Shown here: positions 31,301 through 41,233 of the stretch, in pieces
How positions within the stretch are numbered: the first letter of the stretch is position 1
Layout of the letters: each line of letters begins with the position of its first letter
Source: Streptomyces antimycoticus
Lineage (GTDB): Bacteria > Actinomycetota > Actinomycetes > Streptomycetales > Streptomycetaceae
Direction: 5' to 3'
Assembly (NCBI RefSeq): GCF_005405925.1
Contig: NZ_BJHV01000001.1
Span: 9,238,001-9,302,000, forward strand
Length of the DNA: 64,000 nucleotides
Notes under the pieces: model-generated
The model's input: the letters and a program-made list of their open reading frames with translations, nothing else
The model's database searches: none
What the model was told of the DNA's origin: nothing
Translations under genes and position numbers: made by a program

Positions 31301-34300
31301 TCTTTCCCGGCACCGCGTTCCTTGAGCTCGCGATCCAGGCCGGTGACCAGGTCGGCTGCGACCAGGTCGAGGAGCTGACCCTCCAGGCGCCGCTCGTCCT
31401 CCCCGCCCGTGGCGCACTCACCCTCCGGGTGAGTGCCGGGGAGCCCGACGAGAGCGGACGGCGCCCGCTGAACGTCCACTCCCGCCCCGAAGGCGCCGGA
31501 TTCGGCGAGCCGTGGACCCCGCACGCCACCGGCACGCTCGCCACCGCCGCACCCGCCACCCCCGCGGAGCTGACCGCGTGGCCTCCGGCGGATGCCACCG
31601 AACTCGACGTCAGCGACATGTACGAGCGGTACGCGGCGGGCGGCTTCGGCTACGGCCCGGCCTTCCGGGGCCTGCGGGCCGCCTGGCTGCGCGGCGACGA
31701 GGTGTTCGCCGAGATACGGCTGGCCCAGGAGCAGCAGCCGGCCGCCGCCGCGTACGGGATCCACCCGGCCCTGCTCGACGCCTCCCTGCACGGCATCGCC
31801 CTCGGCACGCTCTTCGCCGGAGAGGACCCCGAGACGGCGCAGGGACGGCTGCCGTTCTCCTGGACCGGGGTGTCGCTGCACGCCGCCGGGGCCGACGAGG
31901 TGCGGGTGAGGATCTCCCCGGCCGGGGAGGACACCGTGGCGCTCGCGGTGGCCGACCCCACCGGCCGCCCGGTGGCCACCGTCGAGGGCCTGCTGCTGCG
32001 GAAGATGACCGGCGACCAGCTCAGCGGCGCCCGCGCCGCGAGCAACGAGGCACTGTTCCAGCTCGACTGGCCCGCTCTCGCCGGCCCCGCCCCGGCCACC
32101 CCGCTGACCCGGGCCGCGCTGGTGGGCGACGACGGACTGGAGGTGACCGAGAGCCTCTTCGCGGCCGGGGTCCACCTGGAGTCGTATGTGGACCTGGAGT
32201 CGCTGGGCGCAGCCGTCGACGCCGGAACGGCCGCCCCCGCGGCGGTCCTGGTGTGCTGCAAGGCCGGGCCCGGCGCACCGGCCGACGCGGCACGGGCCTC
32301 TCTGGGCAGCGCCCTGGAGCTGGCCCAAAACTGGTCGGCCGATGAGCGGTTCGCCGACTCCCGGCTGGTGTTCGTCACCCGCGGCGCCGTGGCCACCGCG
32401 CCCGGCGCGGACGTCAGCGATCTGCCCGGCGCCGCCGTCTGGGGTCTGGTGCGCTCGGCGCAGTCGGAGAACCCCGACCGGTTCACCCTCGTCGACCTCG
32501 ACGAGCACGAGGAGTCCGTACGGGCCCTCCCGGCCGTCCTCCCCTCCGGTGAGCCGCAGCTCGCCCTGCGCGCCGGCCAGGCGCACACCCCGCGGCTCGC
32601 CCGCGCCCAGGGGGAGACCGGCGCCACGCGTGCGCTGGACCCCGAGGGCACCGTTTTGATCACCGGCGCCACCGGGACGCTCGGCGGGCTGCTCGCCCGC
32701 CATCTGGTGACCCGGCATGGCGTCCGCCATCTGCTGCTGACCAGCCGCCGGGGACCGGCCGCCGAAGGGGCCGGGCGGCTGCGGGACGAGCTGACCGCGC
32801 TCGGCGCCACCGTGACCGTGGCGGCGTGCGACACCGCCGACCGGGACGCCGTGGCCGCCCTGGTGGCCCAGGTGCCCGGCGACCACCCGCTGACCGGGGT
32901 GTTCCACACCGCCGGGGTACTGGACGACGGGGTGATCTCCTCGCTCACCCCCGAGCGGATGGACACGGTGCTGCGGCCCAAGGCCGACGCCGTACTCCAC
33001 CTCCACGAGGCCACCCGGGAGCTGGACCTGGCCGCGTTCGTGCTCTTCTCCTCGGCCGCCGGTGTGCTCGGCGGCGCCGGACAGGGCAACTACGCGGCCG
33101 CCAACGGCTTCCTCGACGCCTTCGCGCAGGCCCGCAGGGCGCAGGGGCTGCCCGCCCACTCCCTCGCCTGGGGGCTGTGGGCGCAGACCAGCACGATGAC
33201 CGGAACGGCGGACACGGCCGGGGCCGCCCGCTCGGGCGTGGCCGCGCTCACCTCCGAACAGGGCATGGAACTGCTCGACACCGCCCTCGCCCTGGACACT
33301 CCGCTGCTCATCCCGATGCGGCTCGACCTCGCCGCGCTGCGCGCGAACGCCGGATCCGGCTCGGTGCCGCTGCTGCTGCGCGGACTGGTGCGGGCACCGG
33401 CGCGCCGGACGGGCGCGACCACGCGCGCCGGCTCATCGGGCGGCGATTCCGCGCTGCGGGAACGGCTCGCCGGGCTGTCCGAGGCCGAACAGGACGCCGT
33501 ACTGGTGGAGTTGGTGCGGACGCAGGTGGCCACCGTGCTCGGCCACCCGGACCCGTCCGCCATCGGCGCCACCCATGAGTTCGTGGACTCCGGCTTCGAC
33601 TCGCTCACCGCGGTCGAGCTGCGCAACCGGCTGAACGCGGCCACCGGGCTGAGGCTTCCCGCCACGCTCGTCTTCGACCACGAGACGCCCACCGATCTGG
33701 CCGCCCGGCTCCGCTCGGACCTGGCCGCGGCCCGGCAGTCGGGCCCCTCCGTGGAGACGCCCACGGGCCCGGCGGCCGCCGCCGCGGGTGAGTCCACCAC
33801 GCTGAGCGCGCTCTACACCCAGGCGTTCGAGACCGGGAAGTGGAAAGAGATCTTTGACCTGCTGCACGCCACCGCGGCGCTGCGGCCCCGGTTCAGCGCC
33901 ACCTCCGAGCTGGAGAAGCTGCCGACGCCGGTCAGGCTCAGCAAGGGCCCGGCCGAGCAGCACATGTTCTGCTTCTCCTCGTGCCTGGCGGTCGCGGGCA
34001 TCCACCAGTACGCGCGGTTCGCGGCCTCACAGCGGGGCCGGCGCGATGTGTCGGCGCTCGCGCTGCCGGGCTTCGGCCGCGGTGAGCCCCTTCCGGAAAC
34101 GGCGGACGCGGTGGTCGCCGCCCAGGCCGAGGCGGTGGCGAAGGCCGCGGACGGGGCGCCGATCGTGCTCCTCGGCTCCTCGGCGGGCGGCTGGTTCGCC
34201 CATGCGGCGGCCGGACATCTGGAGCGGATGGGCATCCGGCCGACCGCGGTGGTGCTGGTGGACACCTACGTGCCCAAGAGCAGCATCCTCAACCAGTTCG

Positions 34301-34635
34301 GGCTCTCGCTCATGGACGGGATGACCGAGCGCGAGGGCGTGTTCGTCACCATGGACGACGACCGGCTGTCGGCCATGGGCTGGTATCTCAACCTCTTCGG
34401 CAGCTGGGATCCCGAGCCGATCGCGACCCCCACCCTCCTCGTGCGCGCGATGGAGCCGCTGTCCACCGGTTCGCTGAAGCTGGAGGAGCTCCCCGACTGG
34501 CGGTCCTTCTGGGAGCTGCCGCACGACATCGTCGATGTGCGCGGCAACCACTTCACCATGATGGAGGACCACTCCCTCCCCACCGCCCAGGCCATCGAGG
34601 ACTGGCTGGAGTCCCTGCCGCGCGACGGCGCCTGA
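28387..34635 (+). CDS. Modular type I PKS, module 7 and chain release: KS-AT-DH-KR-ACP-TE
   Basis: This uninterrupted 2082-residue protein starts at GTG 28387 with a docking helix ([17 protein letters not shown]). KS7 Cys is at 28999-29001. AT7 belongs to the malonyl clade by GHSVGE (Ser 30370-30372) and overall similarity to AT2 and AT6, but its specificity motif is VAAH (30661-30672) instead of HAFH. DH7 has a complete HxxxGxxxxP motif (31279-31308) and Asp 31777-31779. KR7 has LDD (32920-32928), Tyr 33091-33093 and Asn 33103-33105. ACP7 Ser is at 33601-33603. The thioesterase (about 33790-34635) has GSSAGG (Ser 34180-34182), Asp 34261-34263 and His 34549-34551. Predicted outcome: malonate addition to complete the dienoate, then release. 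In an elaiophylin-type system this TE dimerises two chains into the macrodiolide; that role is inferred from module colinearity, not from a TE signature. Confidence 0.95.
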   Translation: MSEAKLRDYLKRVTTDLHRTRQRLQEAEAKDHEPIAIVGMACRYPGGVASPEDLWELVANGRDAVTEFPADRGWDLEALYDPDPDKPGTSYAREGGFVTDADHFDPAFFGISPREALAMDPQQRLLLETGWEALERAGIDPATLRGSRTGVFAGVMYQDYATRLRQVPDDVEGYVGSGGSGSIASGRIAYTFGLEGPAVTVDTACSSSLVALHLAAQALRRGECELALVGGSMVMSTPVAFVDFSRQRGLASDGRCKAFAASADGTGWGEGVGMLLVERLSDARENGHRVLAVVRGSATNQDGASSGLTAPNGPSQQRVIRQALADAGLTAAEVDAVEAHGTGTSLGDPIEAGALLATYGQDRPEDRPLWLGSLKSNIGHTQAAAGVGGIIKTVLALRHGVLPKTLHAEEPTPNVDWESGAVRLLAEARPWPEPDTERPRRAAVSAFGFSGTNAHVILEQAPAEEPEDEAETEAPADTGPAAGDLVPWPLSGRTEEALRAQAARLRSYVAGAPEPSPVDIGYSLALTRSAFTHRAVVVGSNRAELLGELGQLASGVMPGAVAGAGKTAFLFTGQGAQRLGMGRALHTAFPVFAAAFDTVCAELDRHLDGHVEHAVRDVVFGEDAALLDRTLYTQTGLFAVEVALYRLLESWGVTADFLVGHSVGELAAAHVAGVFSLPDACALVAARGRLMDALPAGGAMVSLQTGEAEVLPHLAGHEDQVALGAVNGPAATVISGDEKAVLRIAEAVGVKSKRLRVGVAAHSPLLDPMLEEFAKVVGELSYATPRIAVVSNVTGQAAAEELCTPDYWVRHVRQPVRFQDGLRFLEDQGVTRFVELGPVGVLSVMGQECVSGTDAVAFVPLLRKDRGEAESLLAGVGRVHAHGGEVDWEKVFAGRGARRVELPTYAFQRQRYWLDGPDRAGDVTSAGLGTADHPLLGAAVELADTDGLVLTGRLSLATQPWLADHAVSGTVLFPGTAFLELAIQAGDQVGCDQVEELTLQAPLVLPARGALTLRVSAGEPDESGRRPLNVHSRPEGAGFGEPWTPHATGTLATAAPATPAELTAWPPADATELDVSDMYERYAAGGFGYGPAFRGLRAAWLRGDEVFAEIRLAQEQQPAAAAYGIHPALLDASLHGIALGTLFAGEDPETAQGRLPFSWTGVSLHAAGADEVRVRISPAGEDTVALAVADPTGRPVATVEGLLLRKMTGDQLSGARAASNEALFQLDWPALAGPAPATPLTRAALVGDDGLEVTESLFAAGVHLESYVDLESLGAAVDAGTAAPAAVLVCCKAGPGAPADAARASLGSALELAQNWSADERFADSRLVFVTRGAVATAPGADVSDLPGAAVWGLVRSAQSENPDRFTLVDLDEHEESVRALPAVLPSGEPQLALRAGQAHTPRLARAQGETGATRALDPEGTVLITGATGTLGGLLARHLVTRHGVRHLLLTSRRGPAAEGAGRLRDELTALGATVTVAACDTADRDAVAALVAQVPGDHPLTGVFHTAGVLDDGVISSLTPERMDTVLRPKADAVLHLHEATRELDLAAFVLFSSAAGVLGGAGQGNYAAANGFLDAFAQARRAQGLPAHSLAWGLWAQTSTMTGTADTAGAARSGVAALTSEQGMELLDTALALDTPLLIPMRLDLAALRANAGSGSVPLLLRGLVRAPARRTGATTRAGSSGGDSALRERLAGLSEAEQDAVLVELVRTQVATVLGHPDPSAIGATHEFVDSGFDSLTAVELRNRLNAATGLRLPATLVFDHETPTDLAARLRSDLAAARQSGPSVETPTGPAAAAAGESTTLSALYTQAFETGKWKEIFDLLHATAALRPRFSATSELEKLPTPVRLSKGPAEQHMFCFSSCLAVAGIHQYARFAASQRGRRDVSALALPGFGRGEPLPETADAVVAAQAEAVAKAADGAPIVLLGSSAGGWFAHAAAGHLERMGIRPTAVVLVDTYVPKSSILNQFGLSLMDGMTEREGVFVTMDDDRLSAMGWYLNLFGSWDPEPIATPTLLVRAMEPLSTGSLKLEELPDWRSFWELPHDIVDVRGNHFTMMEDHSLPTAQAIEDWLESLPRDGA
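30970..31131 (+). repeat. 162-bp post-AT linker repeat (module 7)
   Basis: This is the partner of 25369-25530. The identity stops just before the DH domains, which differ. Confidence 0.9.
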
Positions 34636-34692
34636 CCACACCCCGCCCCCGCTACCGAGGCGCCCTCCCGCACCGCGAAAGGAACGACGACC

Positions 34693-35478
34693 ATGGCGTT
34701 GCCCGTCACCGATGAGAGCCTGTGGTTCCGCAGGTTCCATCCGCGTCCGGAGGCCGAGGTCAGCCTGGTCTGCCTGCCGCACGCGGGAGGAGCCGCCAGC
34801 TTCTACTTCCCCATCTCCGAGCTGCTGCCGCCGACCGTGGAGGCGCTGGCCGTCCAGTACCCGGGACGGCAGGACCGCCGCCATGACACGCCCATCGAGA
34901 ACATCCATGAGATGGCCCGCGAGATCTTCGAGGCGCTGACGCCACTGACGGCACACCGGCCGATCGCGCTGTTCGGCCACAGCATGGGCGCGAGCGTCGG
35001 GTTCGAGCTGGCCCGGCTGCTCGAAGGGGAGCTGGGGACCGTGCCCGTGGCACTCTTCGCCTCGGGCCGGCCCGCGCCCTCCCACCACCGGAGCCTGGAC
35101 ATCCACCGGCGCGACGACGCCGGGCTCATCGCCGAGCTCCAGCTGGTCAGCGGGACCGACTCGCGCATCCTCGGCGACGCCGAACTGCTGCGGCTGGCCC
35201 TGCCGGCCATCCGCAGCGACTACAAGGCGGCCGAGACCTATGAGTACCGGCCCGGCGCCAGGCTGCGCTGCGACATCGTGGGGCTCGCCGGCGACAGCGA
35301 CATCCGCGTCAGGGCCCCGGAGATGGCGGGCTGGCGGGAGCACACCGCGGGCTCCTTCCGGCTGGAGGTCTTCTCCGGCGGCCACTTCTACCTGGGTGAA
35401 CAGAAGGCAGCGGTGGCCGGAGTCATCACGGACACCCTGCGGGCGGCCACCGCCCGCCTCCGACGAACCATCGACTGA
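34693..35478 (+). CDS. Type II (editing) thioesterase
   Basis: The 261-residue alpha/beta hydrolase starts at ATG 34693, behind AAAGGAA, 57 bp after the PKS. It shows the type II TE pattern: an N-terminal LPHAGG oxyanion region, GHSMGA nucleophile elbow around residues 96-101, and a late GGHFYL catalytic His. The length matches stand-alone TEs of PKS and NRPS clusters (240-270). Family knowledge: these enzymes remove misprimed or decarboxylated acyl groups from ACPs and so keep the assembly line moving. Its place directly after the TE-bearing PKS and 14 bp before the glycosyltransferase supports co-transcription with the cluster. Confidence 0.93.
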   Translation: MALPVTDESLWFRRFHPRPEAEVSLVCLPHAGGAASFYFPISELLPPTVEALAVQYPGRQDRRHDTPIENIHEMAREIFEALTPLTAHRPIALFGHSMGASVGFELARLLEGELGTVPVALFASGRPAPSHHRSLDIHRRDDAGLIAELQLVSGTDSRILGDAELLRLALPAIRSDYKAAETYEYRPGARLRCDIVGLAGDSDIRVRAPEMAGWREHTAGSFRLEVFSGGHFYLGEQKAAVAGVITDTLRAATARLRRTID

Positions 35479-35492
35479 GAGAGAAACCGACG

Positions 35493-36746
35493 ATGCGTAT
35501 CCTTTTCGCGACGGTGTCCGAGAAATCGCACCTGTTCACCATGGTCCCGCTCGCCTGGTCGCTGGCCGCGGCCGGCCATGAGGTGCATGTCGCCAGCAAC
35601 CCCGCGCTGACCGCGCACATCAAGAGCACCGGTCTGACGGCCGTCTCCGTCGGCACGGACCACAATCTCCACGAGATGCTGACGCAGAACCGCGACTCGC
35701 TGGAGAACCCGCTGTCCGACTGGTCCACTCCGGACCTCGATCAGCACTCCTGGGAACAGGTGCTGATGAAGTTCAAGGTCAGCGTGATGTTCGCGTACCA
35801 GACCTACAACGACTGCATGGTCCACGAGCTGGTGGCCTACGCCCGCGACTGGCAGCCCGACCTGGTCATCTGGGACCCGGTCACCTATGCGGGCCCGGTG
35901 GCCGCCCGGGTCGTGGGCGCCGCCCACGCCCGGCTGCTGTGGTGTATCGACATCTACTCCAAGATGCGCGATGTGTTCCTGGCCCGCCTCGCGGAGCAGC
36001 CCGAGGAGCGCCGCGAGGACCCGATGGCCGACTGGCTCGGCGGCATCCTCGCCCGCTACGACCGCACCTTCGACGAGGAGATCGTGCTCGGCCAGTGGAC
36101 CATCGACCAGATCCCCACCAGCCTCCAGCTTCCGCTGTCGGTCCACCGGGTCCCGGTCCGCTATCTGCCCTACAACGGCCCCTGTGAGATCCCGGACTGG
36201 CTGCGCGAGGTCCCCGAGCGGCCGCGGGTCGTGCTGACGTCCGGCGTCTCCGCCCGGGCGGCCCTGGGCGGCACCTTCATGCCGGTCACCGACATCATCG
36301 ACACCCTCGGGACCATGGACATCGACGTGGTGGCCGCGCTGCCGCCCGAGGAGGTCGCGGCCCTGGAGAAGATCCCCGCCAACACCCACATCGTCGACTT
36401 CGTCCCGCTGCACGCCCTGCTGCCCGGCGCCTCGGTCCTCATCCACCACGGCGGCTTCGGCTCCTGGGGTACCGCGCTGGTCAACGGCGTACCGCAGTTC
36501 ATCCCCACCATCCGCTACGGCGACTGGTGGAACAAGGCGACCAGTCTGCACGAGGCCGGTGCCGGACTCGCCGTGCACGCCTCCGAGCTGACCGCCGAGG
36601 TGCTGCGGGAGAGCGTCGAACGGCTGCTGGGCGACGCCACGTACAAGGACACCGCCGAGCGGCTGCGCGAGGAGAACCTGCACACCCCCACCCCGCACGA
36701 TGTGGTGCCGGTGCTGGAGAAGCTCACCATGGAACACGGCCGATGA
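35493..36746 (+). CDS. Macrolide-type glycosyltransferase (GT1/GT-B)
   Basis: This 417-residue protein has the layout of antibiotic glycosyltransferases. The N-terminal acceptor half starts [20 protein letters not shown], and the C-terminal nucleotide-sugar half carries [12 protein letters not shown] around residues 315-326. It probably attaches the NDP-6-deoxyhexose made by the neighbouring genes to a secondary hydroxyl of the macrolide; in elaiophylin the sugars sit on C13 and C13'. Some GTs of this family, such as EryCIII and DesVII, need a P450-like helper protein. No such helper is adjacent, so an auxiliary-independent enzyme is likely. Its stop codon overlaps the epimerase start as ATGA, indicating translational coupling. 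Confidence 0.92.
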   Translation: MRILFATVSEKSHLFTMVPLAWSLAAAGHEVHVASNPALTAHIKSTGLTAVSVGTDHNLHEMLTQNRDSLENPLSDWSTPDLDQHSWEQVLMKFKVSVMFAYQTYNDCMVHELVAYARDWQPDLVIWDPVTYAGPVAARVVGAAHARLLWCIDIYSKMRDVFLARLAEQPEERREDPMADWLGGILARYDRTFDEEIVLGQWTIDQIPTSLQLPLSVHRVPVRYLPYNGPCEIPDWLREVPERPRVVLTSGVSARAALGGTFMPVTDIIDTLGTMDIDVVAALPPEEVAALEKIPANTHIVDFVPLHALLPGASVLIHHGGFGSWGTALVNGVPQFIPTIRYGDWWNKATSLHEAGAGLAVHASELTAEVLRESVERLLGDATYKDTAERLREENLHTPTPHDVVPVLEKLTMEHGR

Positions 36747-37339
36747 AGGTGCGCGAGCTGGCGGTCTCCGGTGCCTACGAGTTCAGCCCGGATGTCCACC
36801 GCGACGAGCGCGGTGCGTTCGTCGCCCACTACACCGAAGCGGCCTTCACCGCGGCCGTCGGCCACCCGCTGCGCCTGGGCCAGAACCACCACAGCGTCTC
36901 CCGGCGCGGCACCGTCCGCGGGGTGCACTACGCGGACGTACCCCCGGGCCAGGCCAAGATGGTGACCTGCACCAGCGGTGAACTCCTCGATGTGGTGGTG
37001 GACTTGCGGGTGGGCTCGCCCACCTACGGCCACTGGGACAGTGTGCGCCTGGACCCCGTCTCGTACCGGGCGGTGTATCTGGAGGAGGGCCTCGGCCACG
37101 CCTTCATCGCGCTGCGGGACGACACCGTGGCGGCCTATCTGAACTCGGCGGAGTACAACCCGGGCGCCGAGCACGAGATCAACCCCTTCGACCCGGCGCT
37201 CGGCCTGCCCTGGCCCACGGACCTGGAGTATCTGGTCTCCCAGCGCGACCGGAACGCCCCCGGGCTCGCCGAGGCCGAACGGGCGGGCCTGCTGCCGTCC
37301 TATGAGGTCTGCCGGGCGCTGCACCCCCGGCGTGACTGA
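36743..37339 (+). CDS. dTDP-4-keto-6-deoxyhexose 3,5-epimerase (RmlC family)
   Basis: I chose ATG 36743 because it overlaps the glycosyltransferase stop (ATGA) and gives a 198-residue protein of normal RmlC length; the open frame continues upstream only as overlap. Visible hallmarks are DERGAF near residue 20, the RGVHY segment with the catalytic His, and the GLGHAF core of the cupin fold. Reaction: epimerisation at C3 and/or C5 of an NDP-4-keto-6-deoxyhexose, turning the D series into the L series. That fits an L-sugar such as 2-deoxy-L-fucose. It is the third consecutive tailoring gene, and a promoter-sized gap follows. Confidence 0.93.
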   Translation: MKVRELAVSGAYEFSPDVHRDERGAFVAHYTEAAFTAAVGHPLRLGQNHHSVSRRGTVRGVHYADVPPGQAKMVTCTSGELLDVVVDLRVGSPTYGHWDSVRLDPVSYRAVYLEEGLGHAFIALRDDTVAAYLNSAEYNPGAEHEINPFDPALGLPWPTDLEYLVSQRDRNAPGLAEAERAGLLPSYEVCRALHPRRD

Positions 37340-37502
37340 CCCGCCCGTGGCGTACCCCCCTCCACCGATCGGTTGATGCGGCCGGTCAGCCGGTGGGTGG
37401 AGAGAGGATCAGCCCGCTGGGCAGCCGATGGGCCGATCCGCGGGGGATAGCCGCTTCCTACGGTGGAAGAGTGAAGGAACCGAGCGAGGAGGACCCGGGC
37501 CG
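37340..37502 (+). promoter_or_regulatory. Intergenic region upstream of the ABC transporter/two-component cassette
   Basis: This 163-bp gap separates the sugar epimerase from the transporter operon. It contains the perfect 10-bp palindrome ACCGATCGGT (about 37366-37375) and a possible -10 hexamer TACGGT near 37459. The ribosome-binding sequence GAGGAGG lies roughly 10 bp before ATG 37503. A promoter for the four following genes is plausible. No clear -35 element or known operator is recognisable. Confidence 0.45.
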
Positions 37503-38411
37503 ATGCCGCTGATCGAGGTCAGTAACCTGCGGAAGGAATACCGCAATCACGTCGCGGTACAGGACGTGTCCTTCTCCGTGGAGGAGGGTGAGATCTTCGG
37601 CATCCTCGGCCCCAACGGCGCGGGCAAGACCACCGCCGTGGAGTGCATCGAGGGGATGCGCAAACGGGACGGTGGCGAGATCTCCGTGATGGGCCTGGAC
37701 CCGCTGAAGGACCTCGCCGAGCTGCGCGAGTCCATCGGGATCCAGCTCCAGCAGAGCGAACTGCCCCCCAAGATGAAGGTGTGGGAGGCGCTCGAGCTCT
37801 ACAGCACCTTCTACCGCGACCCCGTCGACTGGCGGGAGCTCATCAAGGACTGGGGCCTGTCCGGCAAGGCCGACACGGCCTACGGATCGCTGTCCGGCGG
37901 TCAGCAGCAGCGGCTGTCCATCGCGCTCGCCCTGGTCGGCAACCCCAGGATCGCCGTCTTCGACGAGCTGACCACCGCACTGGACCCGCACGCCCGGCGC
38001 GAGACCTGGAAGCTGATCGAGAAGGTCAGGGAGCAGGACGTGACCGTGCTGCTGGTCACCCACTTCATGGAGGAGGCCGAGCGGCTCTGCGACCGGATCG
38101 CCATCATCGAATCCGGCCGGGTCGTCGCCCTGGACACCCCCTCCGGGCTGGTGTCTCGGGTCGACGAGCAGCAGATCATCCGGTTCAAGCCGTCCGTGCC
38201 GATGGACGACGAGCTGCTGACCTCGCTGCCCGAGGTGAGCAGTGTGACCCGGTCCAAGTCGCAGGTGACGGTGGTCGGCAAGGGCAATGTCGTCTACGCG
38301 GTGATCTCCGTCCTGGCCCGCAATCAGATCGTGGCGAACGAACTCCGCCTGGAACAGGCGAGTCTCGATGACGCCTTCGTCGCCCTGACCGGCTCCAAGC
38401 CCGCCAACTGA
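37503..38411 (+). CDS. ABC transporter ATP-binding subunit (DrrA-like)
   Basis: The ATG at 37503 follows GAGGAGG and starts directly with the conserved MPLIEVSNLRKEY strand, so the 25-residue upstream extension of the open frame is rejected. The protein is 302 residues. It has Walker A GPNGAGKTT (about residues 36-44), signature LSGGQQQR, and an H-loop in LLVTHFMEEAE. The Walker B/D-loop region reads FDELTTALDP; most relatives have DEPTTGLD, so the usual Pro is Leu. With the following ABC-2 permease it should form a small exporter of the DrrAB type, a common self-resistance arrangement in macrolide and anthracycline clusters. The substrate is inferred to be the polyketide. Confidence 0.93.
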   Translation: MPLIEVSNLRKEYRNHVAVQDVSFSVEEGEIFGILGPNGAGKTTAVECIEGMRKRDGGEISVMGLDPLKDLAELRESIGIQLQQSELPPKMKVWEALELYSTFYRDPVDWRELIKDWGLSGKADTAYGSLSGGQQQRLSIALALVGNPRIAVFDELTTALDPHARRETWKLIEKVREQDVTVLLVTHFMEEAERLCDRIAIIESGRVVALDTPSGLVSRVDEQQIIRFKPSVPMDDELLTSLPEVSSVTRSKSQVTVVGKGNVVYAVISVLARNQIVANELRLEQASLDDAFVALTGSKPAN

Positions 38412-38432
38412 ACCGCCGAGGAGATCTCTGCC

Positions 38433-39170
38433 ATGTCCGGGCGCACCAAGCTCACCTTCGTCGAGAGCAAGCTGTTCCTGCGCGATCCCACCGCGGTGTT
38501 CTTCGTCATCGCGCTGCCCATCATGCTGCTGGCCATCTTCCACTTCGTCACCACCAAGTCCAACGACGACGCCGCCACCAAGGAGTCGATGGCCGCGTTC
38601 GTCCCCGCGATGGCCATGTCGCTGTGTCTGACGATGCTGGCCCTCAACCTGCTGCCCACGACGCTGGCCACCTACCGGGAGAAGGGCATCCTGCGGCGCC
38701 TGGCCGCCAGCCCCGTCCACCCCGGGAATCTGCTGATCGCCCAGCTCTTCATCAACCTGGTCACCGCGGCGGTCTCCGCGGTGCTGGTGCTCATCGTCGG
38801 CAAGGCCGCCTTCGACACCAAGCTGCCCGGTGACGTCCCCGCCTTCCTGGTGAGCTTCGCTCTCGGCACCTGGGCGCTGTTCTCCATCGGCCTGGTGATC
38901 GCGGCCATCGCGCCGAGCAGCAAGTCGGCCACCGCGATGGGCCTTTCCCTGCTCTTCCCCAGCCTCTTCTTCGGCGGGGCGTTCCTCCCCAAGGAGGATC
39001 TGCCCGAGACCGTGTCCACCATCGGCGACTACACCCCGCTGGGCGCCGCGCTGCAGGCGCTGCGCGACTCCTGGGAGAACCAGTGGCCGCAGGCGCTGCA
39101 CCTGACCGTCCTCGGGGTGATCGCGGTGGCCGCCACCGCGGCCGCGGCCAAGCTGTTCCGCTGGGAGTGA
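38433..39170 (+). CDS. ABC-2 type transporter permease
   Basis: The 245-residue membrane protein starts 21 bp after the ATPase gene, behind GAGGAG. Several hydrophobic segments are evident (around residues 22-38, 50-72, 100-125, 135-160 and 215-240), with the ABC-2 hallmark of a conserved stretch after the first loop (TYREKGILRRLAASP). It pairs with the upstream ATPase, probably as a homodimeric channel. The stop is one base from the GTG of the sensor kinase, so transporter and signalling genes are almost certainly one transcript. Confidence 0.92.
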   Translation: MSGRTKLTFVESKLFLRDPTAVFFVIALPIMLLAIFHFVTTKSNDDAATKESMAAFVPAMAMSLCLTMLALNLLPTTLATYREKGILRRLAASPVHPGNLLIAQLFINLVTAAVSAVLVLIVGKAAFDTKLPGDVPAFLVSFALGTWALFSIGLVIAAIAPSSKSATAMGLSLLFPSLFFGGAFLPKEDLPETVSTIGDYTPLGAALQALRDSWENQWPQALHLTVLGVIAVAATAAAAKLFRWE

Positions 39171-39171
39171 G

Positions 39172-40434
39172 GTGAGCGCGTCCAAGGACGACGGCGGACG
39201 GTGGGAGCGGCACTCCGACATCCTGTTCGGAGGGTTGCCCTACCTTCTGCTGTTTCTGTCCACGGCCCTGAGCCTGGTCCACGGTCCGCCGCCGGCCCGG
39301 CGGCTGCTCACCACACTCGGCCTGGCGGCGCTGGCCGCCCTCTGGATCCTGGGCACCTACACCCTGCCGACCGGCCGCCGCAGCAGACAGCCGTACGGCA
39401 TGGCGCGGACGGCCGTGTACTTCACCGGGCTGCTCGCGCTCTCCGCCGCGCTGATGGCGCGGGACCAGGTGTTCATGGTCTTCGCCGCCACCGGGTTCCT
39501 GCAGGCGCTGGTGCTGCTGCCGACGGTCTGGGCGCTGGTGTCCGTGGCGGCCACTTCGTTCGTCGTCAACACCGTGCCGGACGGCCTCCCGCGGCCCACG
39601 ACCGGCGCCGTGGTCGGCTATATCGCCGCCATCGCCTTCCAGACCGTGGTGATCGGCTGGATCAATCTGCTGTCGAGCCGGCTGAACGAACAGCATCAGC
39701 GGCGCAAACGGACCGTGGCCGAACTCCGGTCGGCGCTCAACGAGAACGCCGGGCTCCACGCCCAGCTGATCACCCAGGCGCGTGAGGCCGGAGTGCTGGA
39801 CGAGCGCCAGCGGATGGCGGGGGAGATCCATGACACCCTCGCTCAGGGGCTGGCCGGCATCATCCGGCAGCTGGAAGCCGCCGAACACGCCGAAGGCGAC
39901 GGCGAGGTGTGGCGCCGCCATCTGGTCGCGGCCAAGGACCTGGCCCGCGACAGCCTGGCCGAGGCGCGCCGGTCGGTCCAGGCGCTCCGCCCCGAGCAGC
40001 TGGAGTCCCGGACGCTGCCCGACGCCCTGGAGTGCCTGATCGAGGGCTGGTCACGGGGGCGGGAGGCGAAGGTGGCGTTCGAGACGACCGGGACCGCCGC
40101 CCCCGTCCACGCCGAACTGGAGGCCACCCTCTACCGGGTGGCGCAGGAGGCCCTCGCCAACATCGCCAAGCACGCCGAGGCGTCGAAGGTGGGCATCACC
40201 CTGTCGTACATGGACGACGTGATCGTCCTCGATGTGCTCGACGACGGCGTCGGATTCGACCCCGCGGCCGCGGAGGCCGAGGCCGGCACCTCCGGTGACC
40301 ACGGGCTGGGGCTTGTGGCGATGCGGCGCCGACTGGGCCGGGTCGCCGGTACGTTGGACATCGAAAGCGCCCGTGGCGAGGGCACCGCCATCAGCGCGGC
40401 CGTCCCCGTCATCCCCCAGGAAGCCGGTGCATGA
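39172..40434 (+). CDS. NarL-family sensor histidine kinase
   Basis: The GTG at 39172 lies one base after the permease stop and gives 420 residues. The N-terminal half has about six hydrophobic segments with little extracellular sequence, so the input is probably sensed in or through the membrane. The HisKA_3 dimerisation helix holds the phosphoacceptor His220 in RQRMAGEIHDTLAQGL. The HATPase domain shows an N-box (QEALANIAKHA), DDGVGFD and GLGLVAMRRR. It should phosphorylate the response regulator whose start overlaps its stop (ATGA). Linkage to an ABC exporter suggests a drug- or envelope-stress-sensing module; the ligand is unknown. Confidence 0.93.
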   Translation: MSASKDDGGRWERHSDILFGGLPYLLLFLSTALSLVHGPPPARRLLTTLGLAALAALWILGTYTLPTGRRSRQPYGMARTAVYFTGLLALSAALMARDQVFMVFAATGFLQALVLLPTVWALVSVAATSFVVNTVPDGLPRPTTGAVVGYIAAIAFQTVVIGWINLLSSRLNEQHQRRKRTVAELRSALNENAGLHAQLITQAREAGVLDERQRMAGEIHDTLAQGLAGIIRQLEAAEHAEGDGEVWRRHLVAAKDLARDSLAEARRSVQALRPEQLESRTLPDALECLIEGWSRGREAKVAFETTGTAAPVHAELEATLYRVAQEALANIAKHAEASKVGITLSYMDDVIVLDVLDDGVGFDPAAAEAEAGTSGDHGLGLVAMRRRLGRVAGTLDIESARGEGTAISAAVPVIPQEAGA

Positions 40435-41141
40435 GCGGAATCACCCCCAGCGGTAACAACACCCCCAACGGCGACGGCCCCGGCCACGACGGCGGCGGGG
40501 CCCACCGCGCCACCGGCGCGCCCATCCGCATCCTCATCGTGGACGACCACCCCGTGGTCCGCGACGGGCTGCGCGGGGTGCTGGAGCGGGACCCCGACTT
40601 CACGGTGATCGGCGAGGCCGCTGACGGTGCCGAGGCCGTCGAACTGTACGAGCGGCGGCCGGCCGATGTGGTCCTGATGGATCTGCGCATGCCCCGGATG
40701 GGCGGGGTCGAGGCCATCAAGCGGCTGCTGGGCGGCGATCCGGAGGCCCGGATCCTGGTCCTGACCACCTATGACACCGACAGCGACGTCATGGGCGCCC
40801 TGGCCGCCGGGGCGACCGGCTATCTCCTCAAGGACACCCCGCGCGAGGAGTTGACCCGCGCCGTGCGGTCCGCCTCCTCGGGCCAGTCCGTTCTCTCGCC
40901 CGCGGTCACCGGACGGGTTCTCGGGCAAGTCCGCAAACCCACCCAGGGACCGCTGAGCGACCGGGAACTCCAAGTGCTCAGGCTCATCGCGGACGGGGCC
41001 ACGAATCGACAGGCCGCGGCGGCGTTGTTCATCAGCCAGGCGACGGTGAAGACACATCTGCTGCATGTTTACGAGAAACTCGGGGTGAAGGATCGCGCGG
41101 CAGCCGTCAGCGAGGCCCATAAACGACATCTATTCCAATGA
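40431..41141 (+). CDS. NarL/LuxR-family response regulator
   Basis: The ATG at 40431 overlaps the kinase stop. The 236-residue protein has an unusual low-complexity N-terminus of about 25 residues rich in Gly, Asn, Pro and Asp. A receiver domain follows (IRILIVDDHPVVRDGL, phosphoacceptor Asp84 in LMDLRMP, Thr in LVLTTY, Lys in YLLKD), then a C-terminal LuxR-type HTH (LSDRELQVLRLIADGATNRQAAAALFISQ, read in two parts). It probably controls the transporter operon and perhaps neighbouring promoters. The TAGGGG-repeat region immediately downstream is a candidate target, though nothing in the sequence proves this. Confidence 0.94.
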   Translation: MSGITPSGNNTPNGDGPGHDGGGAHRATGAPIRILIVDDHPVVRDGLRGVLERDPDFTVIGEAADGAEAVELYERRPADVVLMDLRMPRMGGVEAIKRLLGGDPEARILVLTTYDTDSDVMGALAAGATGYLLKDTPREELTRAVRSASSGQSVLSPAVTGRVLGQVRKPTQGPLSDRELQVLRLIADGATNRQAAAALFISQATVKTHLLHVYEKLGVKDRAAAVSEAHKRHLFQ

Positions 41142-41233
41142 CATCGCAGGTCGGAGCGGTGATAGGGGTGGCAGATAGGGGTGGACGAGGGTAGGGGTTG
41201 TTCCGCTCGAAGCGGCGCCAATACGGTGGCGAT
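41142..41233 (+). promoter_or_regulatory. Promoter of the deoxysugar operon with three TAGGGG repeats
   Basis: TAGGGG occurs at 41163, 41176 and 41192, the first two within the direct repeat GATAGGGGTGG. The proximal copy sits in GTAGGGGTTGTTCCG (41191-41205). Exactly 22 bp after GTAGGGGTT lies TACGGT (41222-41227), which fits the TANNNT -10 pattern. The expected transcription start, about 7 bp further, coincides with ATG 41234, suggesting a leaderless message. The same element with the same spacing precedes the CCR gene at 44588-44624. I infer a shared activator site in place of a -35 box. Confidence 0.7.

Noticed and set aside
41198..41233. TTG 41198 as start of the 4-ketoreductase
   Set aside because: It would place the start within the GTAGGGGTT promoter element and add 12 residues not needed by the fold.
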